From Volutella citrinella (lineage: Eukaryota; Ascomycota; Sordariomycetes; Hypocreales; Nectriaceae), in NCBI GenBank assembly GCA_034401135.1, contig JAWZSP010000005.1, positions 4,278,001 to 4,342,000 on the forward strand: DNA of 64,000 nucleotides, written 5' to 3'. Of this stretch, positions 47,277 to 58,877 are shown piece by piece. The stretch's first letter is position 1; each line of letters starts with the position of its first letter. The position numbers and the translations under genes were made by a program. The notes under the pieces are model-generated. The model did not search any database and was not told the origin of the DNA. It saw only the letters and a program-made list of their open reading frames with translations.

Positions 47277-49659
47277 TCAGCGCAATTCCACATCCATCCT
47301 GGCAATGCCACTCGGGTCCTCTACCACGTCCACGCTCACGGTGCCGCTCATTCGATCACCCTCCCATCCTGCCACGAGCCTTCGACACCCTTCCACAGCC
47401 ACGTCTGTGCTTGCTCCAGCCCCTTGCCCTATCGCGCTCGCCATCTCCTTCTCGGCGCCATAGGGCTGCTGCTCGGCCTCACCCATGACACAGTCGCCGT
47501 CCTGGTCAACGTGCCGCAGGCTACCCTCCCGCTGGACTACCGTGTGGCTGAATCCATCACTTCGACCTTGTTCCATCACCCATGTCCGTGCCCAACCCTC
47601 TGCGCTAAAAGCCCAGATCACCATATCCGGGCCCGAGTCGAGGGCCAGCTCCACAAGGTTGCTACATACGGCAACCATCTGGCCCTGGAGCTCCAGTGGG
47701 TATTCCGTCGTAGTCTCCCGAAACGGATCGTCCACCATCTCAGCGACGCGGGAATTCCCATGCGGCCTCCAACTTACCCATCCAGCCATGCCTTCAGCGT
47801 CCTCCCTTACGGCCTCTCGCGGTGACACTTGATTTGTGCAGCCACCCCGGCCCATTTCCAGGAACACGTCCGGTGGGATCGTGCAGAAAACCAGAATCTG
47901 CCTGTCGGGGATAACGGGCGCGTGTGGGGCGCCGTCGCTGAGGTTGAAGTTGGGTGTGACCCTATACGACCCAAGCTGCATCAAGCTGTCTCCACTGCTG
48001 ACTGAAAATGTTGCGATTACGCGAACGCCATGCCTCGTGTCGGCCCCAGCTGTATAAAGAATCGGCAACGGCGAGGAGCTCAACGTCGGGGGCCGAAACC
48101 ACACCTTGCGAACCAGACGGTTCAGCGAACCGACGGGTGCGTCCGTCCCAAGACACAGGTTGCCCGTCTTGGGGTCAGTGAACAGTATGTGACAGCCATC
48201 GCTCAGCGGTATCGCTCGGTAATGATCCGCACTGCCCGCCGACAGCTTTCGGAAAGCCCCATGGTTGGAGAACTTCTGCCCACGCAACGCCCATGCCCCC
48301 AGCGAGAGTCGTTGAAGTACGCCATCAGCAGGGCCGGAACTCTGCAGCGACGATCTCCCACTGGCCAGATCCGACACCGCTACCACCGTGTGGCCCCCCG
48401 CGCCGGCGAAGCCAGTCTCGAAGCTTTGTAGGATGCCCGAGGTGAAGGAACTGCCGATAGCAGTGGCCGAGCTGATGAGCCGCAGTTTTCTCGGCGTGTC
48501 GACCCCCGTCCGAGCTGGCAGGAAGTACAAAAAGTCGCTCGGAGAAGCTAGGGGAAACCACCGGCATAGGTCTTGACGCGTGAGAGCATCCACCTAGTGA
48601 AGCTCAATCCCAGCCGTGCACCCAAACGCCACGCATTTCCGCTGCGGGCAGACTGCAACTGAGCGCGGAGGGTCGTCGGGGTGACAGATGTTCCTGTAGA
48701 TGGATCGAGAGCCCTGCTCCGTGGCAGGCTCCGCATATGTTGGTGTCTCCTTGCAGACGCAGGCACTCACATCAGGGAGCTGGTGGGTCTGCTGGATAAG
48801 GCCCGCTGCACCTGCACTCGACGTAATCTGTCTGGGCCTTTTCATCCGTCGAGGAGTAATGTCGCAGACCATGCCCATGCGACCCTCCATCAGGATTGCC
48901 ACGGCAAAGCGTTCTGACGATGTATCCATGCTACAGGCGATAACATGGCGGGGGCATTCCACCCGTGTGACGGGCCGCAGGACGCCAAGTGGCATGCCCT
49001 GTCTCAGACGCAGCGGGATCGACCACTGGTAGTGGTGGCCGGAGCAGCAGTGGTTCGGTTCGTAGATGTAAACTGTTCGGTCGTGTGAAACCATCAAGAA
49101 CCGGCCGCAGAGGCTGGCGGTAAAGGCAAGGGCCCCGTTCAACATGCCAGCCCTTGATCCTGGCACCATGGCGCTGAAGTCCGTGTACCCGGCTTCTTTA
49201 AACACACTCTTTGCCAAACTAGCCAAATCGCATTCTCGAGAGATCCATCTGCTCATGATCCTCTCCTGATCCACGGTGAAGAGTCGTGTTATGTCCAGGG
49301 GTGTAAACACTTGGAGCATGCTGCTCCACCATCCGCCTCTCTTGAGCATGGTCGTCAGCACATTCCGCCCAAGGCCCACCAGGAACCACGAACGACACGT
49401 GTGTCGGGCAGCGTTGTAGTCCGGCGGAGATAGGAGGAGGAATATTTGTTGCAGGATCTCATTGGGCAACCTCATCGAGCTGGGGCGGGCTGAGAACAAG
49501 GTTAGCTCCCGTCAGATGAGTCGAGCTGGGCTAGGTTCGCTTACCATACACATGAACGAGGCTGTAGTCGCTCCCAATCACCCGCTGCAGCTCCTCTAAG
49601 GCCCCTGGAAGGACCTCAATCGGGTTTTGCTGGTCGAAGACGAACGCCACCGTCGCCAT
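47277..49659 (-). CDS. F-box protein with one in-frame TAG (codon 337)
   Basis: Probable SCF-type adaptor with a long beta-propeller-like C-terminal region. Exons are complement(47277..49489, 49545..49659). Exon 1 (MATVAFVFDQQNPIEVLPGA) joins exon 2 over a 55 bp intron with a GCTAAC branch. The F-box core is MRLPNEILQQIFLLLSPPDY, then ARHTCRSWFLVGLGR (residues about 45-80). The frame is 775 codons without the final stop and is broken only by TAG at 48596-48594. The sequence around it reads GIELH-stop-VDALT; from memory, relatives have GIELHWVDALTGQDL, so the TAG stands where TGG (Trp) is expected. The reading frame is open for 438 codons after it with normal composition, which argues against long decay. 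It could be an edited gene, a recent null allele, or a sequencing error. Confidence 0.7.
48584..48605 (-). other. Predicted mRNA hairpin with the in-frame UAG as its loop
   Basis: On the transcript strand the 22 bases read GAGC, UUCAC, UAG, GUGGA, U, GCUC. UUCAC pairs with GUGGA (five pairs, one G-U), and after a single bulged U, GAGC pairs with GCUC (four pairs). The three-base loop is exactly the premature UAG of the F-box gene. Confidence 0.6.
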
Positions 49660-50172
49660 GGCCTGGTCGGAGTTCGCTTCAGTCCTCGCCCGCCGTGGAA
49701 GAGTCGAAAGTGAGGAGCGTGTAGGCGCAGCGCCCCTCGAGAGAAGGATTTGCGACGACGTGGTGAGATTCTGCCCCGGATGTCGGAGGCTCGGCGGCTC
49801 GTACTCGAAGTGATGTTTTGTAGGTATGCTCGTAGGTTATGTGCCATTTGCAGAGGTGGACGATGAGGGAGAGTGGTTGGCGAGCACAGTTTGCTGCGTG
49901 AAAGAAAGTAAGCAGCGTAAGTAGTCCTGACACGCGCCTTCCGCCCACTGAGTTCCTTCCCCCGCCAGGTGCTCGTGACAGCAGCAGCCATGGCATAGCA
50001 GTAAGTACTTACTACCAGTAGTAAACATTCACTGCTTCACTTCAATTTTGCTCATTCATCGTGCTAGCGCATACCTAGTGATAGCAGTAGCTATAGTCTA
50101 ATTCTGCCGACGAGCACCCAACCAGCGAACCCCCCAAACGCCAACCATGCAGCCTGGCCCTGCCAGTCATAA
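49660..50172. other. Intergenic
   Basis: No gene seen. It lies between the F-box start (-) and the stop of the channel gene (-). Confidence 0.4.
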
Positions 50173-53020
50173 CTAGACATTACTTTCCCCTGCGTCCCTC
50201 CAAACGTTGGAGTCTCCTATTCCCAAGGTGCTGTCTGCGCCACGCAGAATCGGTGGATCTGAGTACTCGGTCTCGTTGTCTTCGTCGGTCAGTGGAGGAG
50301 CCGGGTCTTTGTAGATCCACGGCTGTTCAAGTCTATGTGGTGTTAGTCGGGATCATTAGGGGCACCAGATTGGGTACGAACCGAACAACAAGACTAGGGT
50401 TGACAAATGCCATGCCCCTTTCCCTGAACTCGTCAATCGTGCTTCCGCGACGCAGCAGTCGCCTAGCAGGCCGCGACTCGTCGTCCGAGGTTGAGCTATC
50501 TTCAGGGCTCTCATCATCGAGAACGGCAGACTCGTCGAGGCCTTGTGCTGATCGAATGGCACGGAGGGCGATGTACATGGTCAGCGGTTCAAACCTCTGC
50601 TTAATGTAGTACGAGTACCACACCGTAAAAGGAAGCAGAGGTGCAATGGAGACCGACTGGACGAACCCTTTCTGTAGTGCATTGGCCCCGATCATGACGA
50701 CTTCAAATGTGAGCAGTCCCACGACGATGCGATAGCATATTATGCGCCACGCACCCCCAGTCGCGTGCTGTGGCTGGTCCATTGCGTAGAGCAACATGTA
50801 TTTGTAGGTGAAGTATCCGAGAACGAAGTAAATAGTACCGGTGATGAGGATGGCGAATCCCTGCTTCAGCACGCTGTAGATGAGGCAGAGGTTGAAGATG
50901 AGCAGAGCAGTAGGCAAGAAGAAGCCATACTGGAACGGCGGCGGCTTCTTCAGCTCTGCAAAGTCGCGCGGTGTTTTCGACAAGAGAACCTGGAAGGGGT
51001 AGAGCGCGACACTGCCGACCTCGAGAATTCGGAACGGCATCAGTCCGATACCTTGGAGCATGACGAAGCTGATGTAGAAGATGGAGAGATTGTCCACGCC
51101 CTTCATAATGGTAACAGGGATCAGGCTTGTGTCTTTGAGGAGCTTCTGCATGATACCCCAGAACTCGGCACCTGTCTTGGCTACTGTGAAGACGAAGAAG
51201 GTGTTAAAAAAGATGAAGAAGAAGTTTTTTGAGACCACGGAGAGCTCCACGTCGCTCTGGGAAATGATGCCTTGGCAGTTGGAGAGATACTCGTACAAGT
51301 ACGGCACAGCAACGTTGAGAAGCGATACAACCAGGGTCGGCACACCGTTCTGGAATAGGGCAAGGAGAATGTCGTGTTGACCGAGCCAATTGGCGAAATG
51401 AGGCAGTGACTTGTTCAGCGCGCACCAACTCACCACGCCAGCTAGAAACGCGGTAGGGAAGATCCAAATGAGCGTGAGAAACGTGATGAACAGTGTGACG
51501 GCCCATGATTTGAGACGGCGGATGCCGCGCGGCGAATAAGTATTCTTCCAGATCAGGTCAGAGGGGGCTGGCGTGGGTTTGGTAAGGAGAGCTCCAGGTC
51601 GAGGGTCGATCCGGGCCTGGATGACCATTTGGCATGATGCAACAGAATCCATGGTGACAAGGGCCATATCGGTTGGCTCATATGTCCTGTTACGCGCAGC
51701 CTTGACCTCTTCGTCCAGTCGACGTAATTTCTCTTCATAGTAGTCAATCGAGTCCACCTTGCGCAAGCGCAGCCCGAGGAAACCGGACCGGAGGTTGAGC
51801 TTAGGCCGGTCGTGCTCCTCCCAGTCGTCGTCCGCCTGGTCCGAGTCGAGCAGCCGACCATTCTCGCCAGCTTCTTCGTCATTTTCCTGCGATTGCGACT
51901 CTCCTGTCGATTGCCGAGACACAGGTTCTGGCTGCGGGGCATTCGATTCGATTCGCTCCTTTTTGGACTGAACAAACTTTGCCCATTCCAACTCGAGCTT
52001 TCGAAGCACGTTATCCCTCAGGGCCACGAGGCGATCTAGGTCCTCCCATTTGCGGCACACCGTGACCGAGTCCACAGTCCCAATGTCGAGCTTCTCGATG
52101 AGGCCTCTGATCTTGTCTTCAGACCTCAAATCCGAGGGAACCCCGGTCAGTCGAAAGGTTCGGTCCGTGATGGTAGACTGCGAGCCGAGATAGTCCTGTC
52201 GATACCGGATGATTCGGAACGTTTCCCAGTTGAGAAAGTAGATTGTCAACGCGACGAAGAAGTACGTGAAAATGACATAGGCCCAAAGATATCCCCCAGG
52301 TGACTTGGGGTCGCCCGTCTTCGGACCCAAGGTATCTGTTGTCGAGCTCGGCATGGACATTTGTTGATGGTAGCCAGCGAATGGGTTGACAAGTTGGGCC
52401 GTGAACGTCTCACTGGGGCGCGTTCCACCACTCCAGGGGAACTCGAAATTCGCGTATCGTTTATTGATCGGCATCAATACTGCGGTCGCGAAGAAGGCCA
52501 TGAGAGCGAAGAGCCGCGCGGCCATCTTGAAGAAGGCCAAGAACTACAGAGCTTCAGTCACTAGCGACCAGGGCCCAGCTTGCGGCGACATACCACAAAG
52601 GCATCCAGGCCGGCCGACGCCAGTACCTGCTCCTCCGTCACCTTGTAAAGCTGTGGGATCCATCCGAAGGCGGATGTAGAGAGTGTGGGTAGGCCAACAT
52701 CGGGATCGAGTCTTCGTTTTCGGGCGGCGTAGAGCGCGGGCCATCGCGGGCGGAGGATCTATAGGAACCTTGTCAGTTTCTGCTAAGAGATGCGAAATGG
52801 CCATGCACAAGCCGGCTGACAGCTCCAACACGGCGTGTCGAGTGCACGAGGCAGAAGCGGCGGTTTGAGTGAAGGGCGGGTGAGGGATGAAGCGTACGCA
52901 AAAGGTGAGGAATGCCGAAGCGCCAATAACCAGCGACAGGACCAGCTGGACGGTCAGGTTCTTGTCGTTGCTGGGGCTGATGTCGTAGTCGCACGTATCG
53001 TTGCCAGCGCCGCCCTTCAT
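50173..53020 (-). CDS. CSC1/OSCA/TMEM63-type (DUF221) membrane channel
   Basis: Family of osmosensitive or mechanosensitive cation channels in the plasma membrane. Exons are complement(50173..50332, 50382..52543, 52594..52758, 52898..53020), giving 869 aa, the usual fungal size. N-terminal part: LTVQLVLSLVIGASAFLTF (TM1), RPRWPALYAARKRR, then AARLFALMAFFATAVLMPI and WAYVIFTYFFVALTIYFL. The cytosolic RRM-like domain starts at RTFRLTGVPSDLRSEDK, with an acidic insert in between. The pore region includes TLIWIFPTAFLAGVVSW, NFFFIFFNTFFVFTVAK, LEVGSVALYPFQVLLSK and FTYKYMLLYAMDQPQHATG. The final small exon encodes LEQPWIYKDPAPPLTDEDN and an acidic tail. Its donor (GTTCGT) is the only one that keeps the frame. 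Confidence 0.9.
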
Positions 53021-54060
53021 CCTGAATGCAACAGTCTGGTGTGTAATGGCGAAGTGCAGGAGCTGGAGCTTGAATCATCGTCAGGTGCATGCATAAACAA
53101 AGTCTCAGGTGATGACGTATGACGCACGGACCATGTCATGGGCCTCCGGCAGAGGCCGGGTACGTACCTTTCGAGGAGACGTCGGGCTCGCACGAACGCT
53201 CGAAAAAGAGCAGGACACTTGAAACTCGCTACAGCAAACCCATCGAGCGATAATATGATTTCATTAATGATAGTCAGACTTAGAAAGCTCAAGAATACGT
53301 GCATGTGAAGGGTCATCGCCGAAGACCGACCCCGGGGAGGCCAATATGTGAGTAAATAAAACCAGTATCCCGATGCCCATGTTATGAGATGTGCCCTCCT
53401 GGCCAGCAAGATAGGGGTTTGACACTTTACAGAAGGCCGGCCCAACATGTTGGCTCTATAGAATTACTCACACTGACTCCTAGTAATTATCTTTACAGAA
53501 CCTGACGCTAATGCACGGAGCGGCGGCACGCGCCGCGCACACAGAATAACCTAACCCCCGGGCCCAGGAGCCACAAGGAGGAGTCGGGACTAATGAGAGC
53601 GATTGTCACGATTGCCAAGGCAAACTCACGCGTGACAAAACAGCTTGTCGCCACGACAAAGCCATCACGGTCCGTGACAGATAGACCTACGTGACAAGAA
53701 AGAACGCATAGCAAACATTAGTTGTATATAGTCTCCTAGAGAAGTGCACATCTAGTATGAGCAGCTCTCTAGCTATCAATACAACTTGGTTACCTTAATC
53801 ACCGCTACCTAGCAAGCTTTGACTATCACTAGACGTGACAGCGACCTGTATTGGTCACTTCAGTAGTATTCCCTTATCCGATCTGCTAACATAAACCCTT
53901 AGCACGTTGGTACAGGTTTACACAGTTAGGACCACTCCAATCGTCACATAATCACGACTAGGTTATTAGAATTTCTAGTTAATATTGGTTGTATTAGAAA
54001 TGTCCGGCAGTGTGGCGGCGCCCCGGTCGACCAGGGTTGGACCAAAAAGCAGTGGCCACC
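53021..54060. other. AT-richer gene-free region with ankyrin relic
   Basis: No intact gene. The stretch from about 53,700 to 54,000 is clearly richer in A and T than its surroundings. The last 60 bp hold a remnant of the neighbouring ankyrin repeat DNA. Confidence 0.45.
54014..54034 (-). repeat. Out-of-frame ankyrin-repeat remnant
   Basis: On the minus strand these bases would encode LVDRGAA, the core of the adjacent repeat unit, but they lie 27-47 bp past the stop codon at 54061-54063 and in another frame. They are probably the decayed end of a once longer repeat array. Confidence 0.55.
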
Positions 54061-57000
54061 TTAAGTGGCCCTTTGCACATTGTTCCCCCTTATAGCGGTT
54101 CTAACAACCAGCAGCCGGGCTATGGCTTCATGCTCGTTCTCGGCGGCGCGCCATGGCGGCGTCCAGCCCCACTCGTCATCCCGGGCATCTACAACAGCGC
54201 CCCGGTCGACCAGCAGCCGGGCCACAGCCTTGTGCCCGTTCGCAGCGGCCTGCCACAGCGGCGTCCGGCCCCACTCATCATCCCGGGCATCTACAACAGC
54301 GCCCCTATCGACTAGCAGCCGGGCCACAGCCTTATGCCCGTTCCTGGTGGCCCAAGATAGAGGCGTCCGGCCCCCCTCGTCCGGGGCATCTATAACAGCG
54401 CCCCTGTCGACCAGCAGCCGGGCCACAGCCTCGTTCCCGTTCCTGGCGGCCCAAGATAGAGGCGTCCGGCCCCCCTCGTCCGGGGCATCTATAACAGCGC
54501 CCCTGTCGACCAGCAGCCGGGCCACAGCCTCGTTCCCGTTCCTGGCGGCCCAAGATAGAGGCGTCCGGCCCCATGACTTATCTGGGATATCTATAGCAGC
54601 ACCCCCGTCGACCAGCAGCCGGGCCATGACCTTATGCCCTTCCTCAGCGGCCCAAGACAGCGGCGTCCGGCCCCCCTCGTCCGGGGCATCTATAGCAGCG
54701 CCCCTGTCGACCAGCAGCCGGGCCACGGCCTCATTCCCGTTCCCGGCGGCCCAAGACAGCGGCGTCCGGCCCCCCTCATCTAGGACATCTATGGCAGCGC
54801 CCCTGTCGACCAGCAGCCGGGCCACGGCCTCGTTCCCGTTCCTGGCGGCTAAAGACAGCGGCGTCCGGCCCCCGTACCTATCCTGGGCATCCACGGCGGC
54901 GCCCCTGTCGACCAGCAGCCGGGCCACGGCCTCGTGCCCTTCCTCAGCGGCCCAAGACAGCGGCGTCCGGCCCCCGTCCTTATCCTGGGCATCCACGGCG
55001 GCGCCCCCGTCGACCAGCAGCCGGGCCACGGCCTCGTGCCCTTCCTCAGCGGCCCAAGACAGCGGCGTCCGGCCCCGCTCGTCCGGGGCATCCACGGCGG
55101 CGCCCCTGTCGACCAGCAGCCGGGCCACGGCGTCGTGTCCAAAGTGTGCTGATATAGCCATACTATCTCGAAAGCAAGGACCCTGATACCAGCGTTGCCT
55201 CCAAATCTTAAACCATCGAGAGTAACCCTTAGAATTTACATCGCAAATTCTCAATACTGTGTGTAACAGACTCATGTGGCTGCTGCACTGGGCCTCTTTG
55301 AAATGAGGCCCCCAATAAAGAGCCGAATACTTTAAAAAGGCAATTCTCTGGGTGTCCTTCTCAGGCTGTTGACTATCGGTTGCATGGATCTCATAAAAGT
55401 CGACAGATTCATCCGAACCCGGAATGTCAAGATAAGAGTCCACAGCGTCATCCGAACTCAGAATGTCGAGATAGCGCACGCAAACTTCTGCCAGAGTTTC
55501 ATTCGCGTCGCGACTCGTAATAGAGTGTTGCCAAGGTGGGGAAGGTCTAGATGCTTCAGCTGCAAGAAGAAACTCCCTGGCAGTTTGATGAAGGAGATAT
55601 ACCTTGCCCTGGTGAATTGAAAGAAACAGCCCGCACAATGATCTCAGAGATACTTTAAAGTCTTCCTCGCTTTCGAGGTCGATGTCGGACAGCGACTTGG
55701 TTGCAGCCTCGATCTCTAGGCAAATGCTCATTTCAGCCAGTGTCAGAGGACGAGCTGCCGCTAGGACAATTCTCAGTGCCTTGCGTGTCCGTGCAAGGTC
55801 ATTTTCGGTACGTTTACCCCCATGCCTACTGAGTATCTGCTCATATGCCTCGTCGAGATCTTTGGGCAGTTGAGATATTGCATCATCGATTCCATTGGGT
55901 GTCTTCTTGAAGTTTGCGCTCTTCAAGTATTCAAAGACGAGATACACCCAAAGGTATGTGCGGTGTTGGATAGCTTGCAATTTGCCTGTCAGGTGGTTTT
56001 TTAATTCGTCTCTGAGACCTGTTTCATTTGCTAGATCTTCAACTTGGGCCTTGATGACTAGATTTACCTCTCGGCTGATCTGGTCCGAGTTCTCATCTTG
56101 CTCTCCAGGTATCCGGATGTGGGAAAAGGATCCAAACTTTCTGGTGATTATCTCATAAGGACGACTCGTGAGAAGGTACTTTGTCTTGCCGCATGCCGAC
56201 TGGGTGCCGATAAACTGGTCCTTAACACTTTGTATCAATTTTTCGTATTCGGAACATTCGTCCAGAGCATCCAGAACTATGTAAACAGTCCCGGATTGGG
56301 GATCCTGTACGGCCTTTTGCAAAATTTCCCACATGGTGTTGGTGGAGTTGGTCAAATTCTGGCCCTTGGTCTCAAAGTCGTGCATCGCATGTCGAATCAA
56401 GCCTGGCTTGAGCGAGAATAGCTGGTGCAATAATGCACAAAGCGCTTGCCGGACTGTGTTCTGATCCTGATCCTTGAAGAAAAAGTAGCAAATGGTCGTT
56501 TCATCGGAGCTTGGTAGGCTCTGGTCGATCAGATACTTGGCCAAGACCGACTTTCCACACCCAGGGTCAGCGGAGATCAGCAGAGGCCCTGATTCCCGTT
56601 CCAACCAGGTGTGGAAATTTGCATGGTCAAGCACCCACTGGCATGTGCCTTCAACCCGGTCGGGAACGTTTCCCTTGTACCACTCGTATGTTGCGTTTCT
56701 CGTTGTATCGGAGAGGAAGAACAATCGATGGCACCCCTTTTGCTTGTCAGACCAGCGGAGCTTGGCCTCGTCTTGCTGCACTTGAAGCAGTCTCTGTGTC
56801 GCTTCCGCGTTTTGTTCAAGACTATGCGCGATGCCTGAGAGGATTAATTTAACTAGTGAAAGAAAATAGCTCGATACTGACTAACCTGGAAGCTCCTTGG
56901 CAACGAGATCAAACACTCTCTTCTCGCTGGTAAGCCTAGTAGGAGGAATAGACTTCAGGAGTTCCTTGGCGTATGCAGCTGCTGTCATTGCCGCATAGCC

Positions 57001-57894
57001 TTGCCAGTCTTTCATCTTATGGGTATCCGAATAATCACATATTCCTCTGATCACGAGGCAAGGAAAAGAGTTCATTAGACCAGCCGCTTCCATTTCAAAG
57101 CAAAGCACACCTTTTTCCTTTGAGAGTTTGTCCCGGATGGTCGCATCCTTCATCAGTTGATTTGAGGAAGCAACTAGGCCATAGTGAATCGCTGGATTGT
57201 CCTCGTACTCTGTGCGTTCGTCTCGCATGACCAACTCTTCTGTGCTGCTTTTACAGATGTGCTTGCAGGGTGTGAATTCCCCGTCTTTTGGGTGGAGAAC
57301 ATGACTCTGATAGAGCCTGTCGCTGCTCAGATCGGGCCGTTGATAAGTCTTCTTGAGCCTCGGCCGTCTCGCCAGAACTTTGCATACGGCATCGTCGATT
57401 TGATTGCCCTCCAGTTCGTGAACAGCTTGTAGGGCAGCAACGGCGTTTCGAAGAAGTATTGGGGGTTGGTTGAGGAATCCAGTGAGCCGGAATGCCTGAT
57501 CCTGGATCGTCTGACCAAAGTCGAACGGGAGGACACCCCCCTCACCTGCGCCTGGCGAGCTTACCACGACATCACCGAGGCGGATATCATGCTTTTCGCT
57601 CGGGGCGCCGCCCGCGAGGCCGACCATCAGGCCAATCCTGATGTTTTGGAATGTGCGAAGCATATCCTTTGCAACGCTCGAGGCTGCCGCGATGCCATAC
57701 TCCCCTTTAGGTAAGCTGGCAATGACGACTTTGTGCTCGCCCATCAGCCCCAGGGCGTAGATGTTGCTGTCATTCGGATCTTGCATGCTAGGGGCATCGT
57801 GTGATTCGTCGAGGAAGGCTCTGGCAGCCACAAGCTCGGTGGCGATAGCACAGATCCATCCGACCGTGTAGGTTTCATTTGGGAAGGTCATCAT
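54061..57894 (-). CDS. NLR-like protein: nucleoside phosphorylase - NACHT - ankyrin repeats
   Basis: Fungal STAND/NLR-type receptor, a class linked to non-self recognition and programmed cell death. Exons are complement(54061..56834, 56886..57894), giving 1260 aa. Residues about 10-320 form a PNP_UDP-type domain: VGWICAIATELVAARAF, GLMVGLAGGAP, IRLGDVVVSSP and CFEMEAAGLMNSFPCLVIRG. The NACHT part has Walker A ADPGCGKS (425-432) and Walker B VYIVLDALDEC (520-530), with TSRPYE further on. From about residue 890 there are roughly eleven ankyrin units of 33-34 residues built on RTPLSWAA, AVARLLVDRGA and DA(P/R)D. The short intron (47 bp) joins ELPG to IAHSLEQ, so this is one gene and not two. The last unit is degenerate (RLLVVRTAIRG). 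Confidence 0.9.
54160..55140 (-). repeat. Ankyrin-coding tandem array, 99-102 bp units
   Basis: About ten adjacent units of 99 or 102 bp, nearly identical in DNA. The two extra-residue variants (DDEWG and DKSWG/DKDGG types) give the 102 bp units. Units at 54361-54459 and 54460-54558 are identical base for base. Confidence 0.85.
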
Positions 57895-58877
57895 TGGTGC
57901 CAGTGGTTCAAGTAGAAAAAATAAGGCTTCAAGTCGTGTTTGACGGAGAGGTGTCGGTCTCAATTGATAAGCACGAGGCGATGCCGCAGCATGATAAAAT
58001 AAGTATGGTTCCTAGGACCGTGGGCGAGCTGTGGGATGAAATGAAGTGATGCCCATGAAGAGAGGAGCGTAAAGGGCGCAGTGTTGCGAGAGAAAAACCT
58101 GAGTGCGGGGGCTCTGCAGTATCTGTCGATTTGCTGAGGGCTTTGCGCTTAAGACGGCCAACCATATGGCCAATAATTTTCTCACGAGCCAACAGTACTA
58201 TCGGCTGAGTAGGCCCTCGCCGTCAGGCGAACCAGTCACGGAGCAGCCGTTGGAAGCCCTTGCCGCCGCTTTCTATCTCTCCACCATCCATGCAACGGCA
58301 GACCCCCCTGCTGTGGGGCCATGCCAAGACTGCGGCGGACCACCTTCAGGCTGCAAGCTTCTCTTTACGGATTTGGGAGGACGGTGGAATCCTAGGGCAG
58401 ATGACTGAGTCTGACCGGGCAGAATGTCGACGTATGGAGACCAGTTATCACACTGCCCGGCGCCATGACATCCTTCGCGCAGGTGTGATATACACCAGTG
58501 ATGAATGAGAATCTTTTTCTTTAATCTGCACTCCCCCGAAACCTAAGCGTAGGTTCAAGTTCCGATGCCGGTTCGCCCGTCTTTCATCAGGCACCCTCGG
58601 CAATCGACACTGTCACCTTGACACGAAAAGTCTTCTTCAGTCGCAGATACCACCCAAATCGATTTTCTATCGACAAGATTGTAAATGAAAAAGAAGAAGA
58701 GAAGAGTTCGGATGACAATATTCCCTGGCTGTTGCCGCTGAGCCAGTCACCCTGCTCATGGTCAGTTGAAAGTCTCATTTCGAAGTGCGAGTCATTACCA
58801 AGGTAGCAGTGCACAGTCACGGAGTTGACAACTCCTTTTTCACGATTTTGGGAAAGTGAATCGCTGAATTAGTTGGA
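57895..58877. other. Promoter of the NLR gene and flanking DNA
   Basis: No secure gene. It contains a short plus-strand frame (58166-58408) and a minus-strand exon-like frame (58587-58863), neither with an assignable product. Confidence 0.4.
58587..58863 (-). other. Orphan exon-like reading frame
   Basis: Open frame of about 90 codons after an acceptor-like TTCAG at 58864. It reads VTVHCYLGNDSHFEMRLS and ends in FRVKVTVSIAEGA, with alternating hydrophobic residues like a beta-sandwich domain. No start codon or upstream partner exon was found. It could be the remnant of another gene fused or inserted behind the CorA-like gene. Confidence 0.2.

Noticed and set aside
47277..48593. Separate downstream gene after the TAG of the F-box gene
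   Set aside because: Same frame without a gap, starts at GTG, and the protein sequence continues the family pattern directly across the TAG.
54065..55186. 373-codon plus-strand frame over the ankyrin array
   Set aside because: Artefact of the repeat's GC-rich codons; Ser/Ala/Thr-rich repeats without a start context, opposite to the clear NLR gene.
54061..57894. Two separate genes (phosphorylase and NACHT-ankyrin)
   Set aside because: A 47 bp intron with GTTAGT and CTCAG joins them in frame, and the second part has no good start ATG near its beginning.
58166..58408. Short plus-strand frame (80 codons) upstream of the NLR gene
   Set aside because: Has an ATG but no recognisable domain, and it lies in the likely promoter; not enough support for a gene.
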